A DNA stretch of 64,000 nt from Hymenobacter mellowenesis (GTDB taxonomy: Bacteria > Bacteroidota > Bacteroidia > Cytophagales > Hymenobacteraceae): contig NZ_JAUQSX010000004.1 in assembly GCF_030581005.1 (NCBI RefSeq), positions 1-64,000 of the forward strand. Reading direction: 5' to 3'. Both the position numbers and the translations under genes were made by a program. The notes under the pieces were generated by a model. That model was given only the letters and a program-made list of their open reading frames with translations, ran no database searches and had not been told where the DNA came from. This document shows positions 52,615 through 60,956 of this stretch, piece after piece. Numbering within the stretch: the stretch's first letter is position 1; every line of letters begins with the position of its first letter.

Positions 52615-54114
52615 CTAATTATTCGGCGTCACGGGCTTTTCGGTCTTCACTTCCTCGCCCACTTCCACGTCTTTCTTGTTGGCCGCGTCTTCGTGCTCCG
52701 GCGTCCATTGGGTATGGAAAACGCCCTCCTTGCCAATCAGCTCGTAGGTATGCGCCCCGAAGTAGTCGCGCTGCGCCTGAATCAGGTTCGAGGGCATGCG
52801 GGCGGTGCGGAAGGTATCGAAGTAGCTCAGGGCCGAGGCGTAGCCGGGCAGCGGCAGGCCGGCCGTCACGGCCGCCGCCACCACGGCGCGGCTGCCGGGC
52901 ACAGCGGCGCTCACCACATTCTTCACCTGCTCATCGAGCAGCAGGTGGGCCAGGTCGGGCGCTTGCTGGTAGGCGTTGAAAATCTCGGTTAGGAAACCGG
53001 AACGGATGATACAGCCGCCGCGCCAGATTTTGGCAATCTTGTCCAGCTCCAGGTTGTAGGAAAAATCCTTCGAGGACTTGGTCAGCAGCTGCATGCCCTG
53101 GGCGTAGGTAATGGCCATGCTGAAGTAAAAGGCCTGCTCCAGTTGCACCAGAAAGGCTTCCTTGTCCACCGAAAACGGCCCGGCCGCCGGACCGTACATG
53201 CCGGCCAGCTGTTCGCGCAGGGCCTTGTACTTCGACAGGTCGCGCATCGAAACCGCCGTGTCGATGGTCGGAATCGGCAGCTCCAAATCCATGGCTACCT
53301 GCGAGGTCCATTTGCCGGTGCCTTTGGAACGGGCCTCGTCCTTGATATCGTCGAGCAGCAAATGGTCGGTATCGGGCGCGATGAACTTGAAAATATCCTT
53401 CGTAATGTCCAGCAAAAAAGACTGCAGCCGGCCCGCGTTCCACTGCGTGAATACCTCGCCAATGGCCGCATTGTCCATTCCCAGGCCGGTTTTCAGCACG
53501 GCATAGGTTTCGGCGATGAGCTGCATGAGGCCGTACTCGATGCCGTTGTGCACCATTTTCACGAAGTGGCCGGCCGCGCCGGGCCCTATGTAAGTCACGC
53601 AGGGCTCGTCGCCCACGCGGGCCGCAATGGCCTCGAACATGGGCTGCACCACGCGGTAGGCCTCTTTGTCGCCGCCGGGCATCATGCTGGGCCCGAAGCG
53701 GGCGCCTTCCTCGCCGCCGCTCACGCCCATACCGAAGAAGTGCAGGCCGGCGGCTTCCAGGGCCACGGCCCGCCGCTCGGTGTCGGTGAAGTGGGAGTTG
53801 CCGCCGTCGATGATGATGTCGCCGGGCGCGAGCAGGGGCTGCAGCTCGGCAATCACACTGTCCACGATTTTGCCGGCCGGCACCAGCAGCATCACCGAGC
53901 GCGGCGTCTGGAGGCTGTTAAGGAAGGGCGCCAGCTCGGAGAAGCCTGTTACGGGCTTGCCGGCGCCTTCTTCGGCCAGCAGGCGCACTTTGTCGGCGTC
54001 TTTGTCGTAGCCGGCCACGCCGAAATTGTGGTCGGCCAGGTTCAGCAACAGGTTGCGGCCCATGGTGCCGAGGCCAATCATACCGAAGGAATACGCGGGG
54101 GGAGGGGTGCTCAT
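52615..54114 (-). CDS. gnd: 6-phosphogluconate dehydrogenase (decarboxylating)
   Basis: Gnd converts 6-phosphogluconate to ribulose 5-phosphate, CO2 and NADPH. The 499-residue product has the N-terminal Rossmann motif FGMIGLGTMGRNLLLNLAD, GDIIIDGGNSHFTDT, FFGMGVSGGEEGARFGPSMMPGG and FVKMVHNGIEYGLMQL, and the all-helical C-terminal domain with WRGGCIIRS. This is the long, NADP-type dimeric form. It is the first gene of the gnd-zwf-pgl unit. A Glu/Lys-rich tail (DVEVGEEVKTEKPVT) follows the core. Confidence 0.97.
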   Translation of the reverse strand: MSTPPPAYSFGMIGLGTMGRNLLLNLADHNFGVAGYDKDADKVRLLAEEGAGKPVTGFSELAPFLNSLQTPRSVMLLVPAGKIVDSVIAELQPLLAPGDIIIDGGNSHFTDTERRAVALEAAGLHFFGMGVSGGEEGARFGPSMMPGGDKEAYRVVQPMFEAIAARVGDEPCVTYIGPGAAGHFVKMVHNGIEYGLMQLIAETYAVLKTGLGMDNAAIGEVFTQWNAGRLQSFLLDITKDIFKFIAPDTDHLLLDDIKDEARSKGTGKWTSQVAMDLELPIPTIDTAVSMRDLSKYKALREQLAGMYGPAAGPFSVDKEAFLVQLEQAFYFSMAITYAQGMQLLTKSSKDFSYNLELDKIAKIWRGGCIIRSGFLTEIFNAYQQAPDLAHLLLDEQVKNVVSAAVPGSRAVVAAAVTAGLPLPGYASALSYFDTFRTARMPSNLIQAQRDYFGAHTYELIGKEGVFHTQWTPEHEDAANKKDVEVGEEVKTEKPVTPNN

Positions 54115-54275
54115 ATCAGGTGTTTAGGGTGAAAGAGGGGCTGAAAGTGCAAACAGGTTAGAAAAGAAGCGGGGCGCGACTAAAGTTTTGAGGAGGGGGG
54201 CTTTAAATGTTTGTCCCAACCCGATACGGGAAACACGCAGATTGGGGCGGGTTCCCGGTTCGTTCTGACGTGGCG

Positions 54276-54379
54276 CCTCACCCCCTGACCCCCTCTCCCA
54301 AAGGAGAGGGGGCACCGGTCATGCTCCTTCTGAAAATCGTCAGGCTCCCCTCTCCGCAGAAGAAGGGCCGGGGGTGAAG
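54276..54379. repeat. CTCACCCCCTGACC-type repeat, two parts
   Basis: 54276-54318 (CCTCACCCCCTGACCCCCTC ... GAGGGGGCACCGG) is nearly one arm of the element at 50043-50084. 54345-54379 holds a variant with GGGCCGGGGGTGAAG. It lies in the 451-bp gap 54115-54565, which otherwise contains only the conserved element at 54422-54448. Confidence 0.7.
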
Positions 54380-54421
54380 TGACCCATTAGAACGAAACAG
54401 GTTTAGCATAATACGCTTTAT

Positions 54422-54448
54422 GCTTTTGTGTTTGTGCTGAATGTCAAG
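54422..54448 (+). promoter_or_regulatory. Conserved element upstream of the second ECF sigma gene
   Basis: GCTTTTGTGTTTGTGCTGAA followed by TGTCAAG is the counterpart of the element at 42694-42721; the two differ by two substitutions and one missing base. It lies 117 bp before the sigma gene. Shared position and sequence point to a common regulator, possibly the sigma factors themselves. Confidence 0.6.
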
Positions 54449-54565
54449 AGTTTGTTATTGAAATAAAAAAGTACTGCCTCTCAGGTAATAATTTTTTTAC
54501 AGCACCTTGTAACGAATAGGCAAACTCCCGGTACTCCTCTCACCTCACCCCAAACATCCCCACCC

Positions 54566-55120
54566 GTGACCCTCACGAGTACGAGCGACGAAGAACTGAT
54601 GGCAGCCGTTCGGGCCGACGACCTCGACCAGCTCGTGCCCTTGTTCGAGCGCTACCACGGCCCCTTGTTCAACTACCTCACCCGCCTCACCAACGACCGC
54701 GACCTCAGCGAAGACCTCACCCAAACCGTGTTCGAGCGCATCCTCAAATACCGCAGCAGCTACCAGCCCACCCAGCCCTTCAAGGCCTGGGTGTACCAGA
54801 TGGCCCGCAACGTGCACGCCGACCACTGGCAGCGCCAGCAGAAGCTGCGCGTCGCCGACACCGACGTGGAGGACGTGGAGCGCACCGGTGCCTTACGCGG
54901 TGGCGCTTTCTCCCAAATGCGCGTCAACAACAGCCACGACGACCTGCACGAAGCCCTGAACCTGCTGCCCGTGCCCCAGCGCGAAATCCTGGTGCTGAAT
55001 CGCTTTCAGGGTTTCGGCTACGAAGAAATCGGGAAGCTGCTGGGCTGCACCGCCGAGGCCGCCCGCGTGAAAGCACACCGTGCCCTACAGGCCCTACGCA
55101 AAATTTATTTCGCCAATTGA
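54566..55120 (+). CDS. ECF-type RNA polymerase sigma factor (module B)
   Basis: The 184-residue product is a paralogue of the 42846-43397 sigma factor. Region 2 is LFERYHGPLFNYLTRLTND...EDLTQTVFERILKYRSS...FKAWVYQMARNVHADHW; region 4 is LNLLPVPQREILVLNRFQGFGYEEIGKLLGCTAEAARVKAHRALQAL. The start is GTG 54566, which gives a family-like SDEELMAAVRADDL N-terminus. Distance to the anti-sigma gene is 112 bp and contains an imperfect inverted repeat, unlike the tight spacing in module A. Confidence 0.9.
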   Translation: MTLTSTSDEELMAAVRADDLDQLVPLFERYHGPLFNYLTRLTNDRDLSEDLTQTVFERILKYRSSYQPTQPFKAWVYQMARNVHADHWQRQQKLRVADTDVEDVERTGALRGGAFSQMRVNNSHDDLHEALNLLPVPQREILVLNRFQGFGYEEIGKLLGCTAEAARVKAHRALQALRKIYFAN

Positions 55121-55123
55121 AGT

Positions 55124-55229
55124 AGTTGTTAGTTGCTGGTTGTCAGCTGTTAGGGAGCAGAATAGGAACAAATGACAACCCGTGAAAACCAGCAAAACAC
55201 TAACAACTGACAACGAACAACCAACAACT
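55124..55229. repeat. Imperfect 30-bp inverted repeat between sigma and anti-sigma genes
   Basis: AGTTGTTAGTTGCTGGTTGT continuing to 55153 pairs with 55200-55229 (CTAACAACTGACAACGAACA ...) with a few mismatches. It fills the gap between the sigma stop and the anti-sigma start and could attenuate transcription into the anti-sigma gene. Confidence 0.65.
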
Positions 55230-55232
55230 AAA

Positions 55233-56096
55233 ATGAAGCCCGAACTATCTGCCTGCCACGAGCTTGAAGCGCTGCTGCCGGCTTACGTCGAGCACAGCCT
55301 GCCCGCCGCCGAGGCCGAGCGCGTGGCCGCTCATCTACTTGGCTGCCCCGGCTGCCAACTGCAAGTCATCCAGCTCCGCGCCCTCACCAACGACCTGGAC
55401 GCGGCCCTGCCTGAAGTGCCCCGCACCGCTCTGCGCGCCAATTTTATGGCTATGTTGGAGGAGCAAAAGCAGCTGCTGAAACCTGAAGCAGCTGTTGCCA
55501 AGCCGGTGGCCGCCCCGGCGCAGCCCGAAGCCAAAGTGGTGTCGATGTGGCCCACCGCCGGGTTCAATACTTGGATGCGCGTGGCGGCCAGCATCGTGCT
55601 TATTGCCACCGGAGTGCTGCTGGGCCGCAACCTGCACTGGGGCCCGCAGGGCGGCGCTGAAGTAGCAGTTGCTAATCCAGACGCCAACCAGCAAACCCAC
55701 ACCCAGCTGGCCCGCGCCCTGACGCCTGCCAACGGCCAGGTGGTTTCGGCCAGCGACCGGATTCAACTCGTGAACAATTCGACTAACGAAACCGAGCCCG
55801 GCGACGCCACCGTGCAGGTGCTGCTCAATACCCTCAACTTCGACCCCAACCCCAACGTGCGCCTGGCTACCTGTGAGGCCCTCTACCGCCTGCGCGCCGA
55901 CCCGCGGGTGCGCGAAGGCTTAGTGCACGCCCTCAGCGTGCAAACCGACCCAAACGTGCAGATTACGCTCATTGACATGGTGGTATCGATGCAGGTGCGT
56001 CGCGCCGTGCCTCAGCTCGAAAAGCTTGCCAAGCGTCCCGACGCCCTGCCCGTGGTGCGCGCCCAGGCCGAAGCCGGCATTGGTAAACTGATATAA
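55233..56096 (+). CDS. Zinc-finger, HEAT-repeat anti-sigma factor (module B)
   Basis: The 287-residue product matches the module A anti-sigma factor in layout: zinc finger with Cys8, His34, Cys38 and Cys41 (AHLLGCPGC), one membrane helix near residues 112-130 (VAASIVLIATGVLLGR), and a HEAT-like periplasmic part. The key segment NTLNFDPNPNVRLATCEAL corresponds to STLDHDPNVNVRLATLEAL in module A. ATG 55233 is preferred; an in-frame GTG 17 codons upstream falls in the inverted repeat. Downstream, a palindromic element separates it from the DUF4097 genes. Confidence 0.88.
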   Translation: MKPELSACHELEALLPAYVEHSLPAAEAERVAAHLLGCPGCQLQVIQLRALTNDLDAALPEVPRTALRANFMAMLEEQKQLLKPEAAVAKPVAAPAQPEAKVVSMWPTAGFNTWMRVAASIVLIATGVLLGRNLHWGPQGGAEVAVANPDANQQTHTQLARALTPANGQVVSASDRIQLVNNSTNETEPGDATVQVLLNTLNFDPNPNVRLATCEALYRLRADPRVREGLVHALSVQTDPNVQITLIDMVVSMQVRRAVPQLEKLAKRPDALPVVRAQAEAGIGKLI

Positions 56097-56112
56097 GAAC
56101 GTCAGCAACTTA

Positions 56113-56217
56113 GAACGTCATGCAGAGCGCAGCGAAGCATCTTGCCCGCCACCGCTAATCCAATCGATTGAATTACTGCCTGCGGTAAAGATGCTTCGCT
56201 GCGCTCTGCATGACGTT
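56113..56217. repeat. Dispersed palindromic element, type B
   Basis: Left arm GAACGTCATGCAGAGCGCAG, right arm CTGCGCTCTGCATGACGTT, core CAATCGATTGAATTACT. It lies in the 225-bp gap between anti-sigma and DUF4097 genes of module B. Confidence 0.88.
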
Positions 56218-56321
56218 TTGAAATCCTTATAACACCACGCTTTTCTCTCCTTTTTTCTGCACGCGGCGCCGCCCACCCCGGCGCCGCGCTAGGACCTCAT
56301 TTGCTTAATTTTTACAACCAT

Positions 56322-57092
56322 ATGAACAAGTTCATCCTCTTAGCTCTGACGGGCGCTCTGGCAATTCAAACGGCCAGCGCCCAGGAATTCAAGACCAAAC
56401 TCGGCGGCAAAGACCGCAAAATCGTGCTCGAAATGCAGGGCAGCGACGTGACCGTGGAAGGCATCGACGGCACCGAGCTGGTGATTAAAGGCAACGGCTT
56501 TGAGCCGGCCCCCAAGCGCGCCGAGGGCCTGCACCCCATCTACAACACGGCCGTGGACAACACCAACATCGGCCTTTCGGTGACGCAGACCGACAACACG
56601 GTGCGCATCGTGCGGGCCTCGCGCAAGGACGCCAACTACGTGGTGCAGGTGCCCCGGGGCTCCAGCGTGCAATACACCCAAACCAACTGGAACGGCGGCG
56701 ACCTGGTGGTGCGCGACGTGAGCGGCAGCATGGAAATCACCATGAAATCGGGCGATATCAAGATGACAAACGTGGCCGGCCCGGTGGTGGCCACGGCCGT
56801 GAGCGGCGACATTCAGGTGAAGTTTGCGCCCATGCGCCAGGGGCCCAGCTCCATCACCACCGTGAGCGGCGACGTGGACGTGAGCATGCCCAGCAACACG
56901 AAAGCCACACTGAAGCTGCGCTCGGTGTCGGGCGAAGTCTACACCGATTTCGACCTGACCATGGGCAAAAACGGCGACGACAGCATGCGCCACATCGGCG
57001 GCCAGGTGGTGGACGGCACCATCAACGGCGGCGGCAACGGCGTGTCGCTCAAGACGGTGAGCGGCGATATCTACGTGCGCAAAGCCAAGTAG
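56322..57092 (+). CDS. DUF4097 exported protein B1
   Basis: The 256-residue product has a signal peptide (FILLALTGALAIQTASAQ) and a DUF4097 ladder: VRDVSGSMEITMKSGDIKM, NVAGPVVATAVSGDIQVKF, TVSGDVDVSMPS, SVSGEVYTDFD and the final TVSGDIYVRKAK. SG replaces NG at the turn of each rung compared with module A. ATG 56322 starts the signal peptide; an upstream TTG is unlikely. It follows the anti-sigma gene but a palindromic element intervenes, so it may have its own promoter. Confidence 0.85.
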   Translation: MNKFILLALTGALAIQTASAQEFKTKLGGKDRKIVLEMQGSDVTVEGIDGTELVIKGNGFEPAPKRAEGLHPIYNTAVDNTNIGLSVTQTDNTVRIVRASRKDANYVVQVPRGSSVQYTQTNWNGGDLVVRDVSGSMEITMKSGDIKMTNVAGPVVATAVSGDIQVKFAPMRQGPSSITTVSGDVDVSMPSNTKATLKLRSVSGEVYTDFDLTMGKNGDDSMRHIGGQVVDGTINGGGNGVSLKTVSGDIYVRKAK

Positions 57093-57096
57093 CTGC

Positions 57097-57170
57097 TGTA
57101 GCGTGGACTCTGCGAGTCCGCGCCTGGGCGAACGTCCTGCCATGCGCGGACTCGCAGAGTCCACGCTACA
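57097..57170. repeat. Perfect 26-bp inverted repeat
   Basis: Arms 57097-57122 and 57145-57170 (TGTAGCGTGGACTCTGCGAG ...) are exact complements with a 22-bp loop, starting 4 bp after the stop of DUF4097 B1. No U-tract; it resembles a dispersed element. Confidence 0.88.
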
Positions 57171-57231
57171 GCCCACTCACGCGCTATTGCCTACAAATCC
57201 GCACCTTCCACTTCTGCAAAACCTCCTTCCC

Positions 57232-57957
57232 ATGCGTCACCTCCTATTCCTACTAGCCCTCGTCACGGCTGCCATTAAGCCTGCCGCCGCTCAGAAAATC
57301 CTCGAAAAAAGCGTGGACCTCGCCAAAGGCCAGCGCGTATTTCTCGAACTGCCCCAGGCCAGTAACATCCGCGTTCGGGCCGGTGCCAGTGGTAAAGTGA
57401 TGCTGAAAGCATCGGTGAACCTGAACCAGAACCGGCTAAACGATGCGCTGCTGCTTGAGGTGGAGCAGGCGGCTGATGGCGTGAAGCTGTCTTCGAATCT
57501 TGATTACGACATGATTCGGGCGGCGCCGCCCGGCGATTGCCCTGAAAGCATTTACTACGGAGATACGTACATCAGCTATGGCAAAAACGGGAAACGTGAT
57601 GCCAGCGCTTCCCGTTTGTGCGCCGTCATCGACTACGAAATCACCGTGCCGGCTGGTACCGACCTGCGCGTGAGCACGCTGAGCGGCAACATCGACGTGG
57701 CCGGCCTTACCGGCCCCCTGGAAGCCAAGTCGCTGAGTGGCTTTGTGGACGTGGCCTGGCCCGCCACGCAGGGCGCCGAACTGGCCCTGAAAACCATCAC
57801 CGGCGAGGTGTATACCGACCAGGAAATCGCCTTCACCTCGGAGCCGAAGAAAAACCCCATCGTGGGCTACCAGCTGCGCGGCACGCTCAAGGGCAGCGGC
57901 CCGCTCGTCAAGCTCGAATCCATCAGCAACGACGTGTATTTCCGCAAGCGGAAGTAA
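57232..57957 (+). CDS. DUF4097-like exported protein B2
   Basis: The 241-residue product has a signal peptide (HLLFLLALVTAAIKPAAAQ). The C-terminal half is DUF4097-like: VSTLSGNIDVAGLTGPLEAKSLSGFVDVAWP, TITGEVYTDQE and the end SNDVYFRKRK. The N-terminal half is more divergent and has two Cys residues (PPGDCPES and SRLCAVIDY) that could form a disulfide. ATG 57232 begins the signal peptide. It closes module B; the terminal motif is like that of A2 and B1. Confidence 0.82.
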   Translation: MRHLLFLLALVTAAIKPAAAQKILEKSVDLAKGQRVFLELPQASNIRVRAGASGKVMLKASVNLNQNRLNDALLLEVEQAADGVKLSSNLDYDMIRAAPPGDCPESIYYGDTYISYGKNGKRDASASRLCAVIDYEITVPAGTDLRVSTLSGNIDVAGLTGPLEAKSLSGFVDVAWPATQGAELALKTITGEVYTDQEIAFTSEPKKNPIVGYQLRGTLKGSGPLVKLESISNDVYFRKRK

Positions 57958-58242
57958 CCATTCCCAAGAAGGACAGTTTCCCCGCAAAAGGACGCCGGTT
58001 TGGCTCCTTGATGGAATGTTATTGTCTAAAAATCAGACTGATAATCTGGTTTTTGAGTGAAAGGATAGGGGCGCTGCGGGTGGTACTGGTCTGCAAGCTG
58101 GCCCGCCCGCGGTAGTGGTTCCGAAGTGGTTTTGGTGAGTGAAACGACGCCGAATAGCCCGCCCCATCTTTTTGCTTTTCCGGGCCTGCCCGGCCCCGCT
58201 TCCGTCGGATTTCTGCTGCTCATTCTTAACCCCCGACACCCC

Positions 58243-60810
58243 ATGCCCTCCCCCTTTTCTCTGCAATTTTTTGGATTAATGCTGCTCCTGAGCCTGGGCT
58301 GCCTGACGGCCCGGGCTCAGACGGCATCGGCAGCTCCTGCCGCCGCCGCCACGGCCGCGCCCCGGCGCCAGCTGGCGGCCCTGCGCATTGCCCAGCCCGT
58401 GAAGCTCGACGGCGTGCTCGACGAAGCCGCGTGGCGCGAGGCGGCCGTCACGGGCCAGTTCACGCAGCAGCGCCCCAAGCCCGGCCAGCCCGAAAAGCAG
58501 CCCACCGAAGTGCGGGTGCTCTACGACGACGCGGCGCTCTACGTGGGCGCGGTGATGCACGATATTTCGCTGGATTCCATTCCACGCGAGCTGACGGCGC
58601 GCGACAACACCGGAAACTCCGACTTCTTCGGCTTTTTTCTCGATACTTATAATGACCACCTCAACGGCTACGGCTTCATCGTGACCAGCAGCGGCGTGCA
58701 GCTCGACTCGCGCTACTCGCCGGCCGGCGGCGAAGACTTCAACTGGAACGCCGTGTGGGAAAGCCGCGCCGCCCTGCAAGGCACCGATTGGGTGGTGGAA
58801 ATGCGGATTCCGTACTCCGCCATCCGTTTCAGCACGGCCGATGTGCAGCACTGGGGCCTGAATTTCATGCGCCAGCGCAAGCGCGAAAACGCCGCTTATT
58901 TCTGGAACGAAGTGAAGCCGCAGGTCGACGGCTTCGTGAACCAGTGGGGTGAACTGACCGGCGTGCAGGGCGTGAAGCCGCCGCTGCGCCTCTCGCTCAC
59001 GCCCTACGTGTCGGGCTACGTGAACGACAACCCGCTGAACGCCGCCGGCACCAAGCGCACCACCACCAGCTTCAACGGCGGGGCCGACGTGAAGTGGGGC
59101 ATCAACGAAAGCTTCACGCTGGATGCCACGCTGGTGCCGGATTTCGGGCAGGTGCAGAGTGACAACCAGGTGCTGAACCTCTCGCCGTTCGAGGTGCAAT
59201 TCAACGAGAACCGGCAGTTTTTCACCGAAGGCACCGAGCTGTTCAACAAGGGCAACCTGTTCTATTCGCGCAGGGTAGGGGCCACGCCCATCGGCTTTTA
59301 TGGCGTGACGGCTGGTACGAATGAGCGCATCGTGCGCAACCCTTCGGAAACGCGGTTGCTGAATGCCACCAAAGTGTCGGGCCGCACCAGCAAGGGCCTG
59401 GGCATCGGCGTGTTCAACGCCTTGAGCAACGACATGTACGCCACCATCCGCAACACCGAAACCGGGCAGGAGCGCGAGGTGCTCACCCAGCCGTTTGCCA
59501 ACTACAACATCGCGGTGCTCGACCAAAGCCTCAAGCACAATTCCTACGTCTCACTCATCAACACCAACGTGACGCGCGCCGGCGCCACCTACGACGCCAA
59601 CGTGACCGGCGGCCTCTTCCGCTTCGCCAACCCCAAAAACACCTACGCCGTGGACGGCCGCGTGGTGTACTCGCGCCGCCGGGGTACCAACTTCGGCTCC
59701 ACCGAGGAGGTATCGGACCGCGACGGCTACAAGTACCAGGTGGGCTTGAGCAAAATCTCGGGCAATTTCACCTGGAGCTACAATCATGGCATCGAATCGG
59801 ATACCTACAACCCGAACGACCTCGGCATCCTGTTTGGCAACAACAACATCAGCAACTCGCTCGACCTGGCTTACCGCCGCTACAAGCAGTTCTGGAAGGT
59901 GAACAACCTCTACGTGTTTGGCAGTGTGAACCATTCGCTGCTCTACAAGCCGACCTTGTATCAGGGCCTGAACTTCTACCTCGGCGCCAATACCACCTTC
60001 ACCAAGAGCTTCTGGCAGCTGGGCTTCGACCTGAACGTGGACCCCGTGACGCACGACTTCTTCGAGCCGCGTACCGCGCCGCTGGGTGACTATTACGTGC
60101 GCGTGCCGGCCAACTCCCGCTTCGTGTTCTTCTTCAACTCTGACTCGCGCAAGAAATTTGCCCTGAGCTGGAACGCCGGCACCCAGCAATACGCCCAGGA
60201 CGACCGCCTGAGCAACCGCCCGCGTCGCACCGGCTACAGCCTGGGCTTCTACCCGCGCTACCGCGTGAACGACCACCTCACCTTCCGCTACAGCGTGGAC
60301 TGGAGCCTGCGCCAAAACCAGATTGGCTACGTGAACGGCGGCCTCTCGGCCCGCGAAATCCTCGACCAGAATTTCATGGGCCAAACCCTGCTGGGCCGCC
60401 GCGACGTGGCCACCATCGCCAACGTGGCCTCGGTGGCCTACACCTTCACCAACCGCATGTCGTTCACGCTGCGCCTGCGCCACTACACCAGCAACGTGCG
60501 CTACCTCGATTTCGCCACCCTAGGCAAAGACGGCGTCGAAACGCCCGCCGCCTACCAGCGCAACCGCGACAACACCTACAACGCCTTCAACATCGACGCC
60601 GTGTATTCGTGGTGGTTCGCGCCCGGCTCGCAGCTGAGCATCGTTTGGAAAAACGCCGGCGCCACCACCCTGCTAGCCGAGCGGGCCACGCCGCAGTTCT
60701 TCGATAATTTTAACGATACCATCAACACGCCGCACAATAACTCGGTGTCGGTGAAGGTGCTGTACTACCTGGATTATCTGGCGCTGCGGAAGGGACGGGC
60801 CGGTAAGTAA
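58243..60810 (+). CDS. DUF5916 outer-membrane protein with CBM9-like domain
   Basis: The 855-residue product has a signal peptide (LMLLLSLGCLTARAQ). A CBM9-like beta-sandwich covers about residues 40-240 (VKLDGVLDEAAWREA, VRVLYDDAALYVGAVM, WVVEMRIPYSAIRF, WGLNFMRQRKRENAAYFW), the usual N-terminal part of DUF5916 proteins. The rest is a long beta-rich domain with alternating aromatic residues (FTLDATLVPDFGQVQSDNQVLNL), probably an outer-membrane barrel. Function of the family is unknown; a sugar or peptide-uptake role is only a guess. ATG 58243 is preferred over an upstream start 39 codons earlier. Confidence 0.87.
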   Translation: MPSPFSLQFFGLMLLLSLGCLTARAQTASAAPAAAATAAPRRQLAALRIAQPVKLDGVLDEAAWREAAVTGQFTQQRPKPGQPEKQPTEVRVLYDDAALYVGAVMHDISLDSIPRELTARDNTGNSDFFGFFLDTYNDHLNGYGFIVTSSGVQLDSRYSPAGGEDFNWNAVWESRAALQGTDWVVEMRIPYSAIRFSTADVQHWGLNFMRQRKRENAAYFWNEVKPQVDGFVNQWGELTGVQGVKPPLRLSLTPYVSGYVNDNPLNAAGTKRTTTSFNGGADVKWGINESFTLDATLVPDFGQVQSDNQVLNLSPFEVQFNENRQFFTEGTELFNKGNLFYSRRVGATPIGFYGVTAGTNERIVRNPSETRLLNATKVSGRTSKGLGIGVFNALSNDMYATIRNTETGQEREVLTQPFANYNIAVLDQSLKHNSYVSLINTNVTRAGATYDANVTGGLFRFANPKNTYAVDGRVVYSRRRGTNFGSTEEVSDRDGYKYQVGLSKISGNFTWSYNHGIESDTYNPNDLGILFGNNNISNSLDLAYRRYKQFWKVNNLYVFGSVNHSLLYKPTLYQGLNFYLGANTTFTKSFWQLGFDLNVDPVTHDFFEPRTAPLGDYYVRVPANSRFVFFFNSDSRKKFALSWNAGTQQYAQDDRLSNRPRRTGYSLGFYPRYRVNDHLTFRYSVDWSLRQNQIGYVNGGLSAREILDQNFMGQTLLGRRDVATIANVASVAYTFTNRMSFTLRLRHYTSNVRYLDFATLGKDGVETPAAYQRNRDNTYNAFNIDAVYSWWFAPGSQLSIVWKNAGATTLLAERATPQFFDNFNDTINTPHNNSVSVKVLYYLDYLALRKGRAGK

Positions 60811-60817
60811 CTACTAG

Positions 60818-60923
60818 GAACGTCATGCAGAGCGCAGTGAAGCATCTTGCCCGCCACAAGTAATTCAATCGGAATAATTACCCGTGGCGGGCAAGATGCT
60901 TCGCTGCGCTCTGCATGACGTTC
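60818..60923. repeat. Dispersed palindromic element, type B
   Basis: Left arm GAACGTCATGCAGAGCGCAG (with AGTG following), right arm CTGCGCTCTGCATGACGTTC, core CAATCGGAATAATTAC. It lies between the DUF5916 gene and the HipA-like gene, ending 33 bp before the start codon of the latter. Confidence 0.88.
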
Positions 60924-60956
60924 TTTGCAGTGCTTTTTCCCTGCTCTGAAAAACGT

